This document shows, piece by piece, positions 1 to 11,645 of a stretch of 64,000 nucleotides of DNA. This DNA comes from Limnoperna fortunei (lineage: Eukaryota > Mollusca > Bivalvia > Mytilida > Modiolidae). A program made the position numbers and the translations under genes. The DNA lies in the NCBI GenBank assembly GCA_944474755.1, contig OX104120.1:20740492-20804491 (forward strand), given 5' to 3'. Numbering within the stretch: the first letter of the stretch is position 1; the number at the start of each line of letters is the position of its first letter. The notes beneath the pieces are model-generated. The model was not told the origin of the DNA and ran no database searches. It was given only the letters and a program-made list of their open reading frames with translations.

Positions 1-584
1 TTTCACTTTAAACATTAAACAAAGACATTGTTTAATTTTATTGAGTTCAATATGTTCAAATAAATATTTAAATCATTGTTTAACCCATGCAAATGTCGCA
101 AAGTGCACGAAAAAAGTGTTTATGATTTTGTCTAAAATATTGACGTTCTGTTAAAATCTTTCTGTCACGTTAGTGCGACACCATCAGAAATCAGTTTGTA
201 CTTACTGTTTTGCATTAGACTGCTATGATCAAACCAAAGATCTAAGTGATAGCAATAACCAATCTCCGGAGCCGAGGTCACATCCGTTCCGTTCAAAAAT
301 CCGACCATATACATAGTCAAATGGATGAAAAGTGGGAACGAAACCACAATTGTTGAAGACCTATTTTTCCCTCTTTGTATATATTAACATAAAGTCAATT
401 TTAAAAAATTCCCCCGATTCCCCTGGAATGCCATTTGGTAGTCTGAAAGTACCATACCACTTACAAACTATATCCAAAATTTAGAACAAGTGTGGACACA
501 GAAAAACGTCTCGCCTGCATTCCTCATCAGTAACGAAAATAAATTTCGTCATAAGCATTACGTAAATAGCATTAAATATCAGCA
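1..584. other. no recognisable feature
   Basis: AT-rich sequence without a convincing exon, RNA gene or repeat that I can name. The only open frames are short and interrupted. Confidence 0.5.
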
Positions 585-1437
585 GCGGCCTGTATACGAA
601 ATATTGTCACCATACCATGCATAGTTACAGGGGAACAGCCGTAACCCAAAACCTTTAACGTAGTCGCTGGACCGTGAAATTGAGGTCAAGGTCAGGTGGA
701 ACCTACCAGACAGTCATGTACTAGTCATCAGCAACCTATATACTAAATATTGTCATCCTACCATACGTGGTAACAGAGTAACTGCCGTAACCCAAAAACT
801 TTAACGTAGTCACTGTACCGTGAAATTGAGGTCAAGGTCAGGTGACACCTACCAGACAGTCATGTACTAGTCATCAGCAACCTATGCACCAAATATTGTC
901 ATCCTACCATGCGTAGTTACAGAGGAACTGTCGTAACCCAAAAACTTTAACGTAGTCGCTGGACCGTGAAATTGAGGTCAAGGTCAGGTGACACCTACCA
1001 GACAGTCATGTACTAGTAATCAGCAACCTAAACACCAAATATTGTCATCCTACCATGCGTAGTTACAGAGGAACTGTCGTAACCCAAAACCTTTAACGCA
1101 GTCGCTGGACCGTGAAATTAAGGTCAAGGTCAGGTGACACCAACCAGACAGTCATGTACTAGTCATCAGCAACCTATACACCAAATATTGTCATCCTACC
1201 ATGCGTAGTTACAGAGGAACTGTCGCAACCCAAAAACTTTAACATAGTCACTGGACCGTGAAATTGAGGTCAAGGTCAGGTCACACCTACCAGACAGTCA
1301 TGTACTAGTCATCAGCAACCTATGCACCAAATATTGTCATCCTACCATGCGTAGTTACAGAGGAACTGTCGTAACCCAAAAACTTTAACGTAGTCGCTGG
1401 ACCGTGAAATTGAGGTCAAGGTCAGGTGACAGGTGAC
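585..1437. repeat. 146-bp tandem array, about 5.8 copies
   Basis: The landmark ACCTACCAGACAGTCATG recurs at 701, 847, 993, 1139 (one substitution) and 1285, exactly 146 bp apart. Each unit carries GAAATTGAGGTCAAGGTCAG. The first and last units are the most diverged, as expected at array edges. A GC-rich hairpin follows at 1563-1599. A tandem core of about 150 bp followed by a short 3' hairpin is the known layout of bivalve pearl-like elements and Helentron-associated HINEs. Assignment to that class is inference; the array itself is directly visible. Confidence 0.9.
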
Positions 1438-1562
1438 TGACTGGCATGTACTCATCATAAGCTACCTATGGACCAAATTTGATGGACCTAGGGCTTGGGC
1501 TTACAAATATATGAAGCAAGATGTCAAGTGTTTACGCCGCCGCCGCCGAATTCCCATACATA

Positions 1563-1599
1563 TGTCTCGCCTCCAGCGACTTTCGTCGCAGGCGAGACA
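1563..1599. repeat. GC-rich hairpin downstream of the 146-bp array
   Basis: TGTCTCGCCT pairs perfectly with AGGCGAGACA, and the inner bases GCGAC/GTCGC pair as well, giving a near-perfect stem of about 17 bp. It sits 125 bp after the array in AT-rich DNA. It could be the 3' terminal hairpin of a rolling-circle element (inference). Confidence 0.75.
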
Positions 1600-1699
1600 A
1601 AAATTGATCAATGTCAACTCTTTTTTAAAGCTCTGGAAGCATCCCTATCTTCAGGGATGAAGTCCGAGACACTCTGAAAACAGGAAATTTGCAATCCTT

Positions 1700-4586
1700 C
1701 CACTAGACCAAATTACTCCTAATCCATTATCTTTCATCAAATGTTTAATTTTAACATTTTTTCAAAGATCCTTCTTTCCAATAAGCCCCAAAAGTAGAAC
1801 CAAAACAAGAAAAAAGCCAAAGAAAAAAAATTACAAAGAAATACACTATTTAATGGGGAACTACATTCGTTCCAGTGTACGGAGTAAATGGCTATCTGTT
1901 ACTTGATTTGGTGGTTCGTCAAATCTATAAATATCTTTTGCATATCATTGGTTTACGTGAGGATCGCACTAGTATGTGTATTAAAATTCGATATATTCTT
2001 GGGTTGAATCGGGATTGTAATCAGTATTTCATGTAGTAATGTTACGTTCCACATATTGACTTCTATTTCATTCAGTGCATTGGTCAATTAATAATTAAAA
2101 GGTAAACAATGCACCAAAATCTCCCTACTTTTAAAGCTGCTGGGGAAATAACTGATATTTTCTGTATCTTTAGTTCTTTTCTGATATTGATGCAAATAGA
2201 ACAACACATATTTTTACAGCTCTTTTTGAACATTTGTTCAGGGAGTCAATTTTTGTTGAAATACTTTGCAAAAAACCACGTGTGAAGTGACGACAGTTAT
2301 TTAAATTTCTCACGCACACTTGGTTAATAGTTTAGCGTAAACAATGTCATTAAAAGTTACATTGCTTACCTATCCTACATATACATTACAAACAACAGAT
2401 ACTTAAATAATACCCATCAAATGGGAATTGCAGCTAATAGACGGTTAGCTTTTTAGAAAAGCTAAACTTGTACTGCACTAAGGATATCACCTCTACCACA
2501 CAAGCTTCAGCTTTCCCAGTAACCCCGCCCACTAAATCGGCTTAATTATGGAAATACCCAGAGAATTCAGTCTTACACTCTGCACACTTATTTTGACCAC
2601 AGTTAAACAATATTTAAATTTGAAATTTAAGAGAAAATAAGGTTGACAAAATTGTTTATTCTGCAAATTACAGACGATATACAACTTAGATAACCTCGAA
2701 AAAATCAAGAAAAATGATTTTCTATGTTCATAGTTTCGTTAACCTACATCAATTCATTCAATAATACTATTAAAAATTGAAATCAATTGATCGATTAGTT
2801 TGTTTTGTTTAATCATATTTAACAGAGTCTAACAAATCAATAATGTGTGCGGAGCTACAATTCTTAGGGTGGCAGAGGGGAATTCTGACATAGGAAAATA
2901 TTTAATTCATGTTTCGGAGATTGAGCAATAACGTGTCTTTTTTGTAATAAAACAGGTCGAAAAAATGCTACAATAATGCTACAAGATTCCCTGGAATAAA
3001 CGCTACCAATTATTTCAACCTTCAAATGTACATGAAGGAAAAATGTAGACTTTTTTGTATTCATTAAAAATAACAATGTGTGATAAATTATGTTTCTTTT
3101 TAGATCCCAAGAAGCATCATCTGGACAAAACAGACCTTTAGACGTGGTTTGTAAGATGCAAAAGTCTGCATGTTTTCATGTGTATTACACTGACAAGGAA
3201 TAGACATGCTTATATGTAAAAGAGCATCTGTGTAATTTTTATAGCTTCTGGTTTCTGGGTTTCAAGTTTTCATGCAGGCACCAAAGTCCAGTGCTTTAAC
3301 CCCTTTATATTGACATATAGACGTTTATTTGAAACATATATACACACATTTACTATGTCCATCTCTAGAATAGCCCCGGTCACCAAGAGCTGATGGTAAG
3401 CAAACATTGATAAAATCTAATTCTGACAGTGAGGTATGCAAATATTTGGTATATATATGATGCTTTAGAAATCAGCTGTATAGATATAAATTGTATATAA
3501 TTTACTTACTGTGACAAATGTCAGATTAATACCTAACAACTATAGCCCCCACAATAATGGGTGCTATGAGGCAAAAGTAGTCATTTTTAGTCTTTTGGGT
3601 TTAATCTCCGGTAGAGTCGTCAGGCCCGATATTGAACTCACAACAATCTGTACAGATTTCCAAACAACACATATTACGCCATATTCGAAGATAATAAGAG
3701 ATAAATTACGACAGATGTCCATGAATCAAACAGAATCAATTAGCTGACAGCGAACAATACCTTAATTCACCTGGTTACCATGGTAAGTTTTTACATATTC
3801 TTTTTGTTAACAAGTTCCCCACTAATCTCCAAATCAGTATGTCCGTCGTTCAGAGGTTAAGGTAATTTACTACACGGTTATATTGACATTCAGCATGAGT
3901 GGTATATCGTTAAATAATACGAAGAGTTAACAATGTAACACGTATACAAAAAGGATTTCAACTGACCACTCCGTATACAGGTATGTAATTAGTAAACATA
4001 CTAGGTTTATTTGACTGCGTGTTCATTCCAACGAAAACTAAATATAACATCATTAAGCTTTATTTGCGTTTCACGCTGTAAAATAAAACTCGTGTGGAAA
4101 GTAGAGAGGCTTCTGTAAAAAGGTTAAAATCTATCTAACAATTTTCCCATAAAAAAAAGATAGACATTTTTAAATATTTTATTGGTCAATTTTAGCAATT
4201 TTTTTTCACGAATTCTGCTAGTAAGTATTTATACAGTTTGTCACCTTTTGAGAAACTACATGTAAAAACAAAAGTATAATGGGGAAGTCATTTAGAAGTT
4301 AATGAATTTTTTTTTTGTATAGCGTGTGAGGTGTGTTTGATTGAACGCACAAATCAATACGAAAATAAGTCAATACAAACAGAAATCTCGAACTGTATAG
4401 TGTTACAGCGCTTCTAAAAATGTACATGCTACATATCAAATATATACCGAATAGCCTAAACCCTTTAAACCGATCTCAATGGCCAAGTCTTTTTACCGTG
4501 ACCTCCTTAAAAACTTACCTAATGTCTACTGTATGTGTCAATACATTACGGAACATTTATTTCCACTGTAGGTTTTTTCACGTTGT
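1700..4586. other. unassigned AT-rich sequence
   Basis: No ORF longer than about 80 codons and no exon with family resemblance. No tandem or inverted repeat stood out by eye. Confidence 0.45.
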
Positions 4587-4841
4587 TGTCTGTGGTTTTA
4601 GTTTTCCTGTTTTTTTCTACTGTAGATTGTTAGTTCAGGATTGTCTTATCTTTGGGGTAATTTGTTAAACATGTTATAACATTTCCCGGGTTTATTACTA
4701 TAATTTGATTCAGTGTCTGTGGTTTTAGTTTTCCTGTTTTTTTCTACTGTAGATTGTTAGTTCAGGATTGTCTTATCTTTGGGGTAATTTATTAAACATA
4801 TTATAACATTTCCCGGGTTTATTACTATAATTTGATTCAGT
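4587..4841. repeat. 127-bp tandem duplication
   Basis: Two nearly identical copies of a 127-bp unit lie head to tail, starting at 4587 and 4714. Both begin TGTCTGTGGTTTTAG and contain ATTTCCCGGGTTTATTAC. The high identity suggests a recent duplication. Confidence 0.9.
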
Positions 4842-5433
4842 GTTTTGTATTCATATTCTTTAGAGACTATCCGTGTAAAACAATAGATGGCGTAAGCTTC
4901 TCTAGGGATGTCGTTATTTTTATTGTACACGAAAATTGTATTATTTATTTATAGTCAGAATTGTCGTCGCCTTTGTTTGTAATAGTTAAAAGTGGGTTAG
5001 TATTTACTATGAGGATTTGCTTTTATGAAAACGAAATATCGTGAACAGCTGGGTGAAACTGTGTTATTCTAATTTCAACAAAATGTACATCGAAATGGTA
5101 AGGATTTTTACATCCAGTAAAGAGTGCCCAACATTTTTCATTAGATATATTTACGTCAAAAGGTAAATTTTAGATCGATATTCTGAAATGGGATGTTGTC
5201 AAATCTCCCAAGCGACGTATAAGTGAAACGGGAGTAAAAAAAATAGACTTTTTAATTAGACCGAGACTCCAGTGAAAGCTTAGTAAGGAAAACTTTCTAA
5301 AACAGTGCACCGTGGGAGAAAAATTTAGAACATATACTGCCATTTTAGAGCAGATGCGGTAAGGAATGATGTCAACTTTTAAATGTAGTATAAAAGGCAA
5401 ACTGTCAACCGATACAGCAGTGTGAGTGTAATA

Positions 5434-6036
5434 AGTGGCGTAGCTAGGCTATGATTGCACTGCACGCAAAATTTAAGGCTGGGGGTCTGGGGGTCGGTCA
5501 AGGCCACCATCGGGTCCGGGACAGGGCCCTGTTAGGGGTCTCGTCCCCCTCCATGAAGCTCTGCGGATATAGCCTTTTAGAATCAAATTTTAGGTGCATG
5601 GAAGCTTACTTTTTGACCCAGTCACTAACATTCAAAAACTTTTATTTCAGTGCATTCGTAAAACATTTATTTTTTTTGTGTAAGAATTTGCAATCTTCCA
5701 GCCGGGAATGTTCCAATGATTGATTAAATGAATAAAGAGAAAATGATATACATCGAGCGAGTTTTCCGAGAAATCATATTTTGAAAACGATGGAAATTCA
5801 TTTTGTGTTGGATGCGAATTACGCTATGTAATAACATCGGACCAAAAGTAGGAGAATTTCCGGACTGAATACTACCCAGACAAATAGAATGAGTATGGTT
5901 GGCGAATTTTAAACTACCCTGAACATATATAACGAGTATACCTCTTCCTCTTCCATTGCTCTTTCTTTTGTATAAAAAAAATGCCGTTTCGTTTGTGCAC
6001 GCAGGTGCGTAGTTGCGTAAATGGTAACTACGCCAC
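5434..6036. mobile_element. candidate non-autonomous DNA transposon
   Basis: AGTGGCGTAG at 5434 is matched by its reverse complement CTACGCCACT ending near 6036. The left end is followed by a G/C-rich stretch unlike its surroundings (5470-5565). Termini reading AGTGGCGTAG are common in animal cut-and-paste elements. No transposase remains, and I could not identify a clear target-site duplication, so the boundaries are approximate. Confidence 0.4.
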
Positions 6037-6039
6037 TGG

Positions 6040-6540
6040 TAGCAGAGGTAAGACGTTTACAAAACTGGAGTCCGAGAGTAATACAGGTGTCTACAGATAA
6101 AAATAGATACATTTCCTGCAGTTTAAGTCCACTGAAGGAATAATGTCTGCTGATAAAACAGTATAAGGGTACCAGGGGAAGATGTTTAAAGTTTCTGTAG
6201 TGCAGGTACTGAAGTATAAAGTAGAGTAAGGGTTCCGTTACTATAGTGTGAGGGTACTGAAGGAATGATGTCCACATATAAAACAGGAGAATACCAGTTG
6301 AACTGTTACTGAAGTGTGATGATACCGGAGACTTGATGTCTATAGATAAAACAGTATGAGGGTACCAGTAAATGTCTACAGTAACTGTAGTGTTACGGTA
6401 CTAGAGAGATGTTGTCTATAGATAAAACAGTATTATGGTACCAGTAGATGTCTACAGTTACTGTAGTATTACGGATCTTGAAAAATGTTGTCTACAATAA
6501 AAGTGTAAGGGTACTAGATGCATGTCTAAAAATATTTAAC
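6040..6540. repeat. degenerate 70-75 bp tandem repeat
   Basis: Variants of GTCTATAGATAAAACAGTAT recur near 6077, 6145, 6267, 6338, 6413 and 6487, with GGGTACCAG-type and TTACGGTACT-type segments between them. Copies are strongly diverged, so this is an old array. Confidence 0.7.
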
Positions 6541-6914
6541 CCACTCGACACTCACCGCCCGCACCCCCACCCCACCTCACAAAAAAGAGAAAAGTAATCT
6601 TGTGTAAAATAAAGGCACGATTTGATGTCCATGACGTTCAAAACCTGTTTGTTCCCTCCAGTACATGGTATGACGTCATTTAATCGACTCGAAAAACTTT
6701 TGGAATTATTTTCTTCCTTTGTTACCACTTTGACATAGTGTGCAACGGGGCTAGGGTTTCTGACTCCTAGGAATAAAATAGGATGGCTGTAGGCCTACAC
6801 ATAGTTTGAGCCAATTAACATCTCCTCAGAAAAGGGTTTTAATTCCACGTTCTTTTACCATGGAATATAATATTTTGTCGCATATTAACAATAAATCACG
6901 CAAAAAATGTCAGT

Positions 6915-7600
6915 ATGTGTTTTCCCCACCATTTGCTTGTAAAACGGACATTACTCGTCTTGGCATGGATTCAATCAAACGTTGAGTACGAACACGCGGT
7001 ATCCTTTGCCACTCATTATAAAGTGCCTGCTCTAATTGTTGCAGATTTTGAGGCGGCGGTTGTCGTTGGTGGTTGTCGTTGGCGCACGCGCCGATCTGTG
7101 GCTCTAAAAATTCTACTGTTACACGTGCTGTATGTGGTCGGGCATTGCCGTGTTGAAAAATTTCTCTTTAAATGTCAATTACGGGCAATAAATGCGGCCG
7201 TATAATTTCGTCTATAACCTAACAGCGTTAAGATTGCATTGGATATGTATCAGCTGCAATAAATTCGGCCGTATAATTTCGTCTCTAACCTAACAGCGTT
7301 AAGATTGCCTTGGATATGTATTAGCTGCAATAAATGCGGCCGTATAATTTCGTCTCTAACCTAACAGCGTTAAGATTGCCTTGAATATGTATCAGCTGTC
7401 TGTTCCTGGCGTAAGTTATAGCGATAGTAGTTGGTCTGTCGTAGTACCAAGCTGCTGGTAGCGTATCAAAAGGCGTGAAATTATGGTACGATGAACATTG
7501 TACTTTCTGGCAACAGCATTCTGTGATTCCCCGTCCTCGATTCGACCAATAGCGATATTCCAGGTAGCAGCATCTAACCTGGCATAGCGTCACCTCATCA
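6915..7600 (-). pseudogene. Tc1/mariner-like transposase relic with internal deletion
   Basis: On the minus strand, pieces of a Tc1/mariner transposase appear in order. At 7420-7560 is the helix-turn-helix part (SQNAVARKYNVHR, then ISRLLIRYQQLG), followed after a frameshift by DRPTT. It jumps directly to the middle of the catalytic domain (GNLNAVR, DEIIRPHLL). Near 7080-7160 is NARPHTARVTVEFLE, and at 6925-6990 the C-terminal end (NEWQRIPRVRTQRLIESMPR). The segment between the DNA-binding part and GNLNAVR, which includes the first catalytic Asp, is missing. The second catalytic Asp before NARPH reads Gly. Frameshifts and an internal triplication complete the inactivation. Confidence 0.85.
7190..7405. 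repeat. 72-bp triplication inside the transposase relic
   Basis: Three head-to-tail copies of about 72 bp share CGGCCGTATAATTTCGTCT and AACAGCGTTAAGATTGC. The unit corresponds to the GNLNAVR...DEIIRPHLL segment of the Tc1/mariner transposase, so a piece of coding sequence was amplified after the element died. Confidence 0.9.
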
Positions 7601-7861
7601 GAATTAGAGAAAAAGAAATATCGGGGTTTTACCGTTATACCGATTGTCTGAGTTAAAAAAATACTCATGATTTGCACGTGAAAATCGATCCTGTTTTTAG
7701 CAATGCGTAATTCATAGTCACTCTCGGGTGGATGAACTTAAATGCTTTCGCCTGAAAAAATTTAAATAAGATGTAATTATGATGTTGTGTATATATTTAT
7801 AAGTTATTTGTCCGCAAAAATGATTTGAAAAAATTTATCCGATTTTGCCTTTATTACTTGA

Positions 7862-7965
7862 GTGAGTATACTTTGAAATTATATGCATATACTTTGACAT
7901 TATATGCATATACTTTAACATTGTATGCATATACTTTAACATTATATGCATATATTTCCGCATTA
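7862..7965 (-). repeat. 21-bp satellite, short array
   Basis: About five copies of a 21-bp unit of the form ATATGCATATACTTTAACATT. It is the same repeat as at 11335-11637 and 12751-13895 but in opposite orientation. Being a multiple of three, it creates a spurious periodic open frame. Confidence 0.9.
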
Positions 7966-8522
7966 TGTTACTTTGTCTTTATAATACTTTGTCTTTACGA
8001 TATTTTGTTTAAAAGGAAGGTTGTAGGACATAGTAAGGATTATTTAACAAATATAACAATAAACAAGTATTTAAACAAAACAGACAAGGAAGTGAGGTCT
8101 ACATGAATTTATATTAAAAATACTCTTGGTAATCAGATCTAGCTGAAATTACTTACAATATGACAGCTCTACACTTCTTGAGATTAGAAAACTAAGGTGT
8201 AACAAGGCAATCTACTGTACAAAGCATCAGAATAACTTATAGAAGAACTTAAAAATATAAGATATTTTAAATGAAAAACTTACGCAAAAATCACGTTGAA
8301 AAAAAATTCTATATCAATTTATTCTAAAACCTTTAGAAATTATCTCTTTAAAAATAGTTAATATTAAAAAAGACACTAAGTTAAGGCCTCACTGCCTTTG
8401 GCTTTATAGGATGTAGGGCACAGTTACCAAGTTCGGACTTGTGCCTAGCTTTGGACAATCTATTGTATTCGGTTCTCGATAGTAGTCGGAATTGTTCATC
8501 TGAGCGATATTATATACTAATT
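7966..8522. other. unassigned AT-rich sequence
   Basis: No coding or repeat structure that I can support. Confidence 0.4.
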
Positions 8523-8897
8523 ATTTTTGTATGTTTGTTTGAATGTTGTTTAACGCCACTTTCAGAATTGTTCAACTGTATCAGATCGTCAAGAATTTAT
8601 TGGGGAGGAAGCCATAGAAAACCCCCAACCTTCTCGGTTTGTTTGTTTGTTTTAATGGTGTTTAACGTCACTTTTAGCAATTTTCAGCTACGTCCTGTTT
8701 TATATAGGAGGGGTAGGCGGTGTTCCCAGAAAAAATCCCGACCTTCGGTCGGAAAACTGGCAATCCTTGTCAATTAAGATTGGATTTGAGCACACCCTAT
8801 GCACTTAGTGAGACTCGAAGTGTCTCACAGTGTTGACAGACCACGTGATCAATAGTAGACGAACTACCTTTACCACTCGGCCACCGAGACCACTATA
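8523..8897 (-). mobile_element. tRNA-derived SINE (with a partial second copy)
   Basis: Read on the minus strand, the head is tRNA-like: GGTGGCCGAGTGGT gives an A-box-like segment, and the GTCTCACTAAGTGC region stands where the B box falls. The body contains TTGACAAGGATTGCCAGTTT and GTCGGGATTTTT, and the tail reads GTTAAACACCATTAAAACA. A second, partial copy of the tail half precedes it at 8523-8632. The same family recurs at about 21738, 22195, 28400, 46562 and 47450. The architecture (tRNA head, conserved central block, short tail) fits SINEs known from bivalves. Confidence 0.8.
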
Positions 8898-10076
8898 CTA
8901 ATTAGTACACAATGTCCATGTTTATCTAAAAGAAGGCACCGAAAGGAACTGGATATAAAATCGGATAAATAGAAAAAACAAAGCTTGTTACAATTCCGAC
9001 ATTTGGTCCCATTACGGATCTAGGCGGTACGCGGATTTTGGTCTGTGTATTAGTATATTCGTCTGTCCTTTACCATTTTCATCACATTTTTCTCAGCAAT
9101 GATAAATGATACAATAGCTTTATATAATTGTGCCATATTGTGAAATTTATTATACCACCGCTTCTTAAAGGGGATATAGGGGTATTTTGTTGATGTATGT
9201 TTATAACGTTATATAGGGTGGATATCATCAGAGAGCATTAGCTCACAGAAATACTTGTATTATTTTATTTTAACAGCTCAGTTATTGAATGATCATAGGT
9301 CGAAAATTTACCGCCTGGAACTTTGTTCTAATTTTGACTTGAGTATTCTAGTCTTGCAGTGTTTTGTCTAGTCACTGTTCCAATGTTTGTAATAAATCTA
9401 ATTTTGATGAATCAAGCTGTGTACAAATTATTATTTTCTGTTTACCTTTTTGGATAAAAAGTAAAGGAATTATTTGATTATTATGGTTCTCTTCAATACC
9501 TAATTGTTGGCTTTGCTTATAGTTTGCCCCTAAAAAATAGAATAAGAGACTAATAAGAAATATAAACAGACGACAGCCAGTCTATGGCAACCCATGGATC
9601 TTAGATGAGCGCAAACACCTTCACAGATGCAGATGATCCTCAAAACAACATAACATATATAGTTCAGCGACATAGTTGCCATTTCTAGATTGTGGGACCA
9701 TTCCCAGTGCTCTACCCACAGAGTAGTCCAGCGCTTCCCCAGGTGGAGGATAGGGGAAACCATCGCGTTAAATTGTGGGGTTACGGGAAGCCTGGCCGCG
9801 GACCGTAATGGGTAACGTGTTTGTTGAGTGCCATGCTCCTTGCACGATAAAGACGTCTATTGTATCTTTCGAAAAAAAATGGCTCATAAGCTACAAAAGG
9901 GTACCTTCTCGGCTCCTACCAAATACTTTTCCAGTGGCGAGCAAAATTGTGTTCACTTTATATGTAAAATGCATTGAGTTTCAAAAAACGTAAGTAATAT
10001 GTTTTTATCGCTATTTTGCAGTATTTTCTTTTGATCTTTGTGTGCAGTATTATTCCATCTCACTCTACTATCGTGA
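8898..10076. other. unassigned sequence
   Basis: No supported gene. A degenerate tRNA-like stretch on the minus strand near 9690-9765 (GTGGGTAGAGCACTGG) may be an old SINE head, but no B box is convincing. Confidence 0.35.
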
Positions 10077-10352
10077 GATGTGCCCATCTCAGCTCGCTGT
10101 CAATACTTCGTTAAGAAAACATGTGACGTCACGATGTTACAAAACAGCGATAAACAGATTATTTACGTTTTATGAAACTCGATGCATTTTCTCGTCATCT
10201 CATATCAGGGCTGTCGCCCTTCGATGAGATATTGACGAGAAAACGCATCTCATTCCAAAACGTATATAAACTATAAATCGCTGTTTTGTTACATTATGAC
10301 GTCACGGTGTTAACTTCACGACGTCTTGACAGCGAGGTGCGATGGGTCCATC
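10077..10352. mobile_element. long hairpin MITE, family A
   Basis: The left arm starts GATGTGCCCATCTCAGCTCG and is mirrored by GCGAGGTGCGATGGGTCCATC-type sequence ending at 10352. The inner parts also pair: ACAAAACAGCGAT at about 10140 with ATCGCTGTTTTGT at about 10277. The loop is near 10207 (GGGCTGTCGCCC). Total length is about 275 bp with arms of about 130 bp. Related copies lie at 42419-42615 and 57990-58282. Confidence 0.9.
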
Positions 10353-10354
10353 TT

Positions 10355-10475
10355 TTTACCGTATTGGCCCTGTTTTCCTGTATTGAGCCTGTTTTTTTTC
10401 TGTATTGGGCCTGTTTTTCTGTATTGGGCCCATTTCTCCTGTATTGACCCTGTTTTTCCTTATTGGCCCCATTAC
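10355..10475. repeat. 18-bp tandem repeat abutting the hairpin
   Basis: About six variants of TGTATTGGGCCTGTTTTT, differing in the length of the T run and in GGG/GAG/GAC. Confidence 0.85.
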
Positions 10476-10774
10476 TATAACCGTATTTTATGAACATTTT
10501 CACATGTATTTTCCTCAACTAGTTAATAATAGAGTTTATTACATAATGTATATTTTGCCTTTTTCCTATTGGCCTAAACCAATACACGTGAATTTCCATT
10601 TCCTATCATATTTGTTTGCAAAAAACTCATTCTACTCAATAAAAAACCATATTGCACTCTCGTGAGAAATTTATGAATGAAAATACCTAGCACGTGCTAA
10701 AACCAATCAAAATTATCGTTCTGACTGATGTTCGGATTATATTGTTGTTTGTAAACATGGTAACGTTGTAACGT

Positions 10775-11044
10775 CATCGAGTGAACGTAATGCGGATAGT
10801 TCTGGTGCTAATAAGCGAAGATTTGCAGATATTACTAACTTGGAAATTAATGAAATCGTTAAGAAAAAAGATGCTGCCAACACTCGCAAATCGAAAGAGC
10901 AAGCGATTATTTTTTTCCAAATATTTACGTGAAACGAATATGTCAGTTAGTTTGGAAATGGCGGGCCCTCAGGAATTAGACTCAAATCTTTGTAAATTTA
11001 ATGCATTAGCAAGGACTGAGTATGGGACATTATACAAGAAATAA
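10775..11044 (+). pseudogene. DUF3504/Crypton-like N-terminal fragment
   Basis: Two overlapping plus-strand frames together give an N-terminal module seen in animal DUF3504 (Crypton-type tyrosine recombinase) proteins: KRRFADITNLEINEIVKKKD, then AANTRKSKEQAIIFFQ. After a frameshift at the T-run near 10912 comes KYLRETNMSVSLEM, then LDSNLCKFNALARTEYG and a stop at 11042. The pattern (a start helix, KDA.NT, then the L..F...AR...G.LY block) is family knowledge matched by eye. No recombinase catalytic region follows, so this is a 5' fragment of a dead copy. Confidence 0.6.
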
Positions 11045-11182
11045 TCAATGCAAAAATTTCGTCATGGATTATGTCGATATTTTACGGATTTTTGAGAAAT
11101 AAATATTATGAAAGACAGTCACTTTCGGGAATAAAAAAAACTTGTATATTCCATTTCATGACTCAATAAATTATGTAATAAA

Positions 11183-11325
11183 ACAATTACTACACTCGAA
11201 CTCGATCAATATGAGGTTTTATGGAGCAGGGTAGAATAATATTGAACTTGGCTTCGCCTCGTTCAAAATAATTCTACCCTGCTTCATAAAACCTCATATT
11301 GATCTCGTTCAAGTGCAGTAATTGT
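11183..11325. mobile_element. hairpin element with ACAATTA ends
   Basis: Starts ACAATTAC and ends GTAATTGT. The arms of about 65 bp pair throughout (CAATATGAGGTTTTATG with CATAAAACCTCATATTG; GCAGGGTAGAATAAT with ATTCTACCCTGC). The loop, around 11250, reads CTTGGCTTCGCCTCG. Probably a foldback-type MITE. Confidence 0.85.
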
Positions 11326-11334
11326 ATAATATGG

Positions 11335-11637
11335 ATATACTGACAAAGTATATGCATATAATGTCAACGTTTATGCGTATAATGTTAAGTATATGCATAC
11401 AATGACAAAGTATATGCATACAATGACAAAGTATATGCATATCATTTTAGAGTATATGCATATAATGATAAAGTATATGCATACTAGTATTATATCAAAA
11501 TATTTGCATATAATGACAAAGTATATGCATATAATGACAAAGTATATGCATATAATGTCAAAGTTTATGCAAATAATGTTAAAGTTTATGCATATAATGT
11601 CAAAGTATATGCATGCACTGGTAAAGTATACGCATAT
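11335..11637 (+). repeat. 21-bp satellite, left part
   Basis: About 14 copies of AAAGTATATGCATATAATG plus two variable bases. Together with 12751-13895 it looks like one array interrupted by the dimer at 11646-12750. Periodic open frames on both strands are by-products of the 21-bp (seven-codon) period. Confidence 0.95.
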
Positions 11638-11645
11638 AATGTTAT

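Noticed and set aside
5909..6277. 122-codon minus-strand frame
   Set aside because: Falls across the candidate transposon end and the 70-bp degenerate array; no protein family resemblance.
9690..9765. tRNA-like sequence on the minus strand
   Set aside because: An A-box-like stretch is present but no acceptor stem, anticodon arm or B box could be folded; at most an old SINE head.
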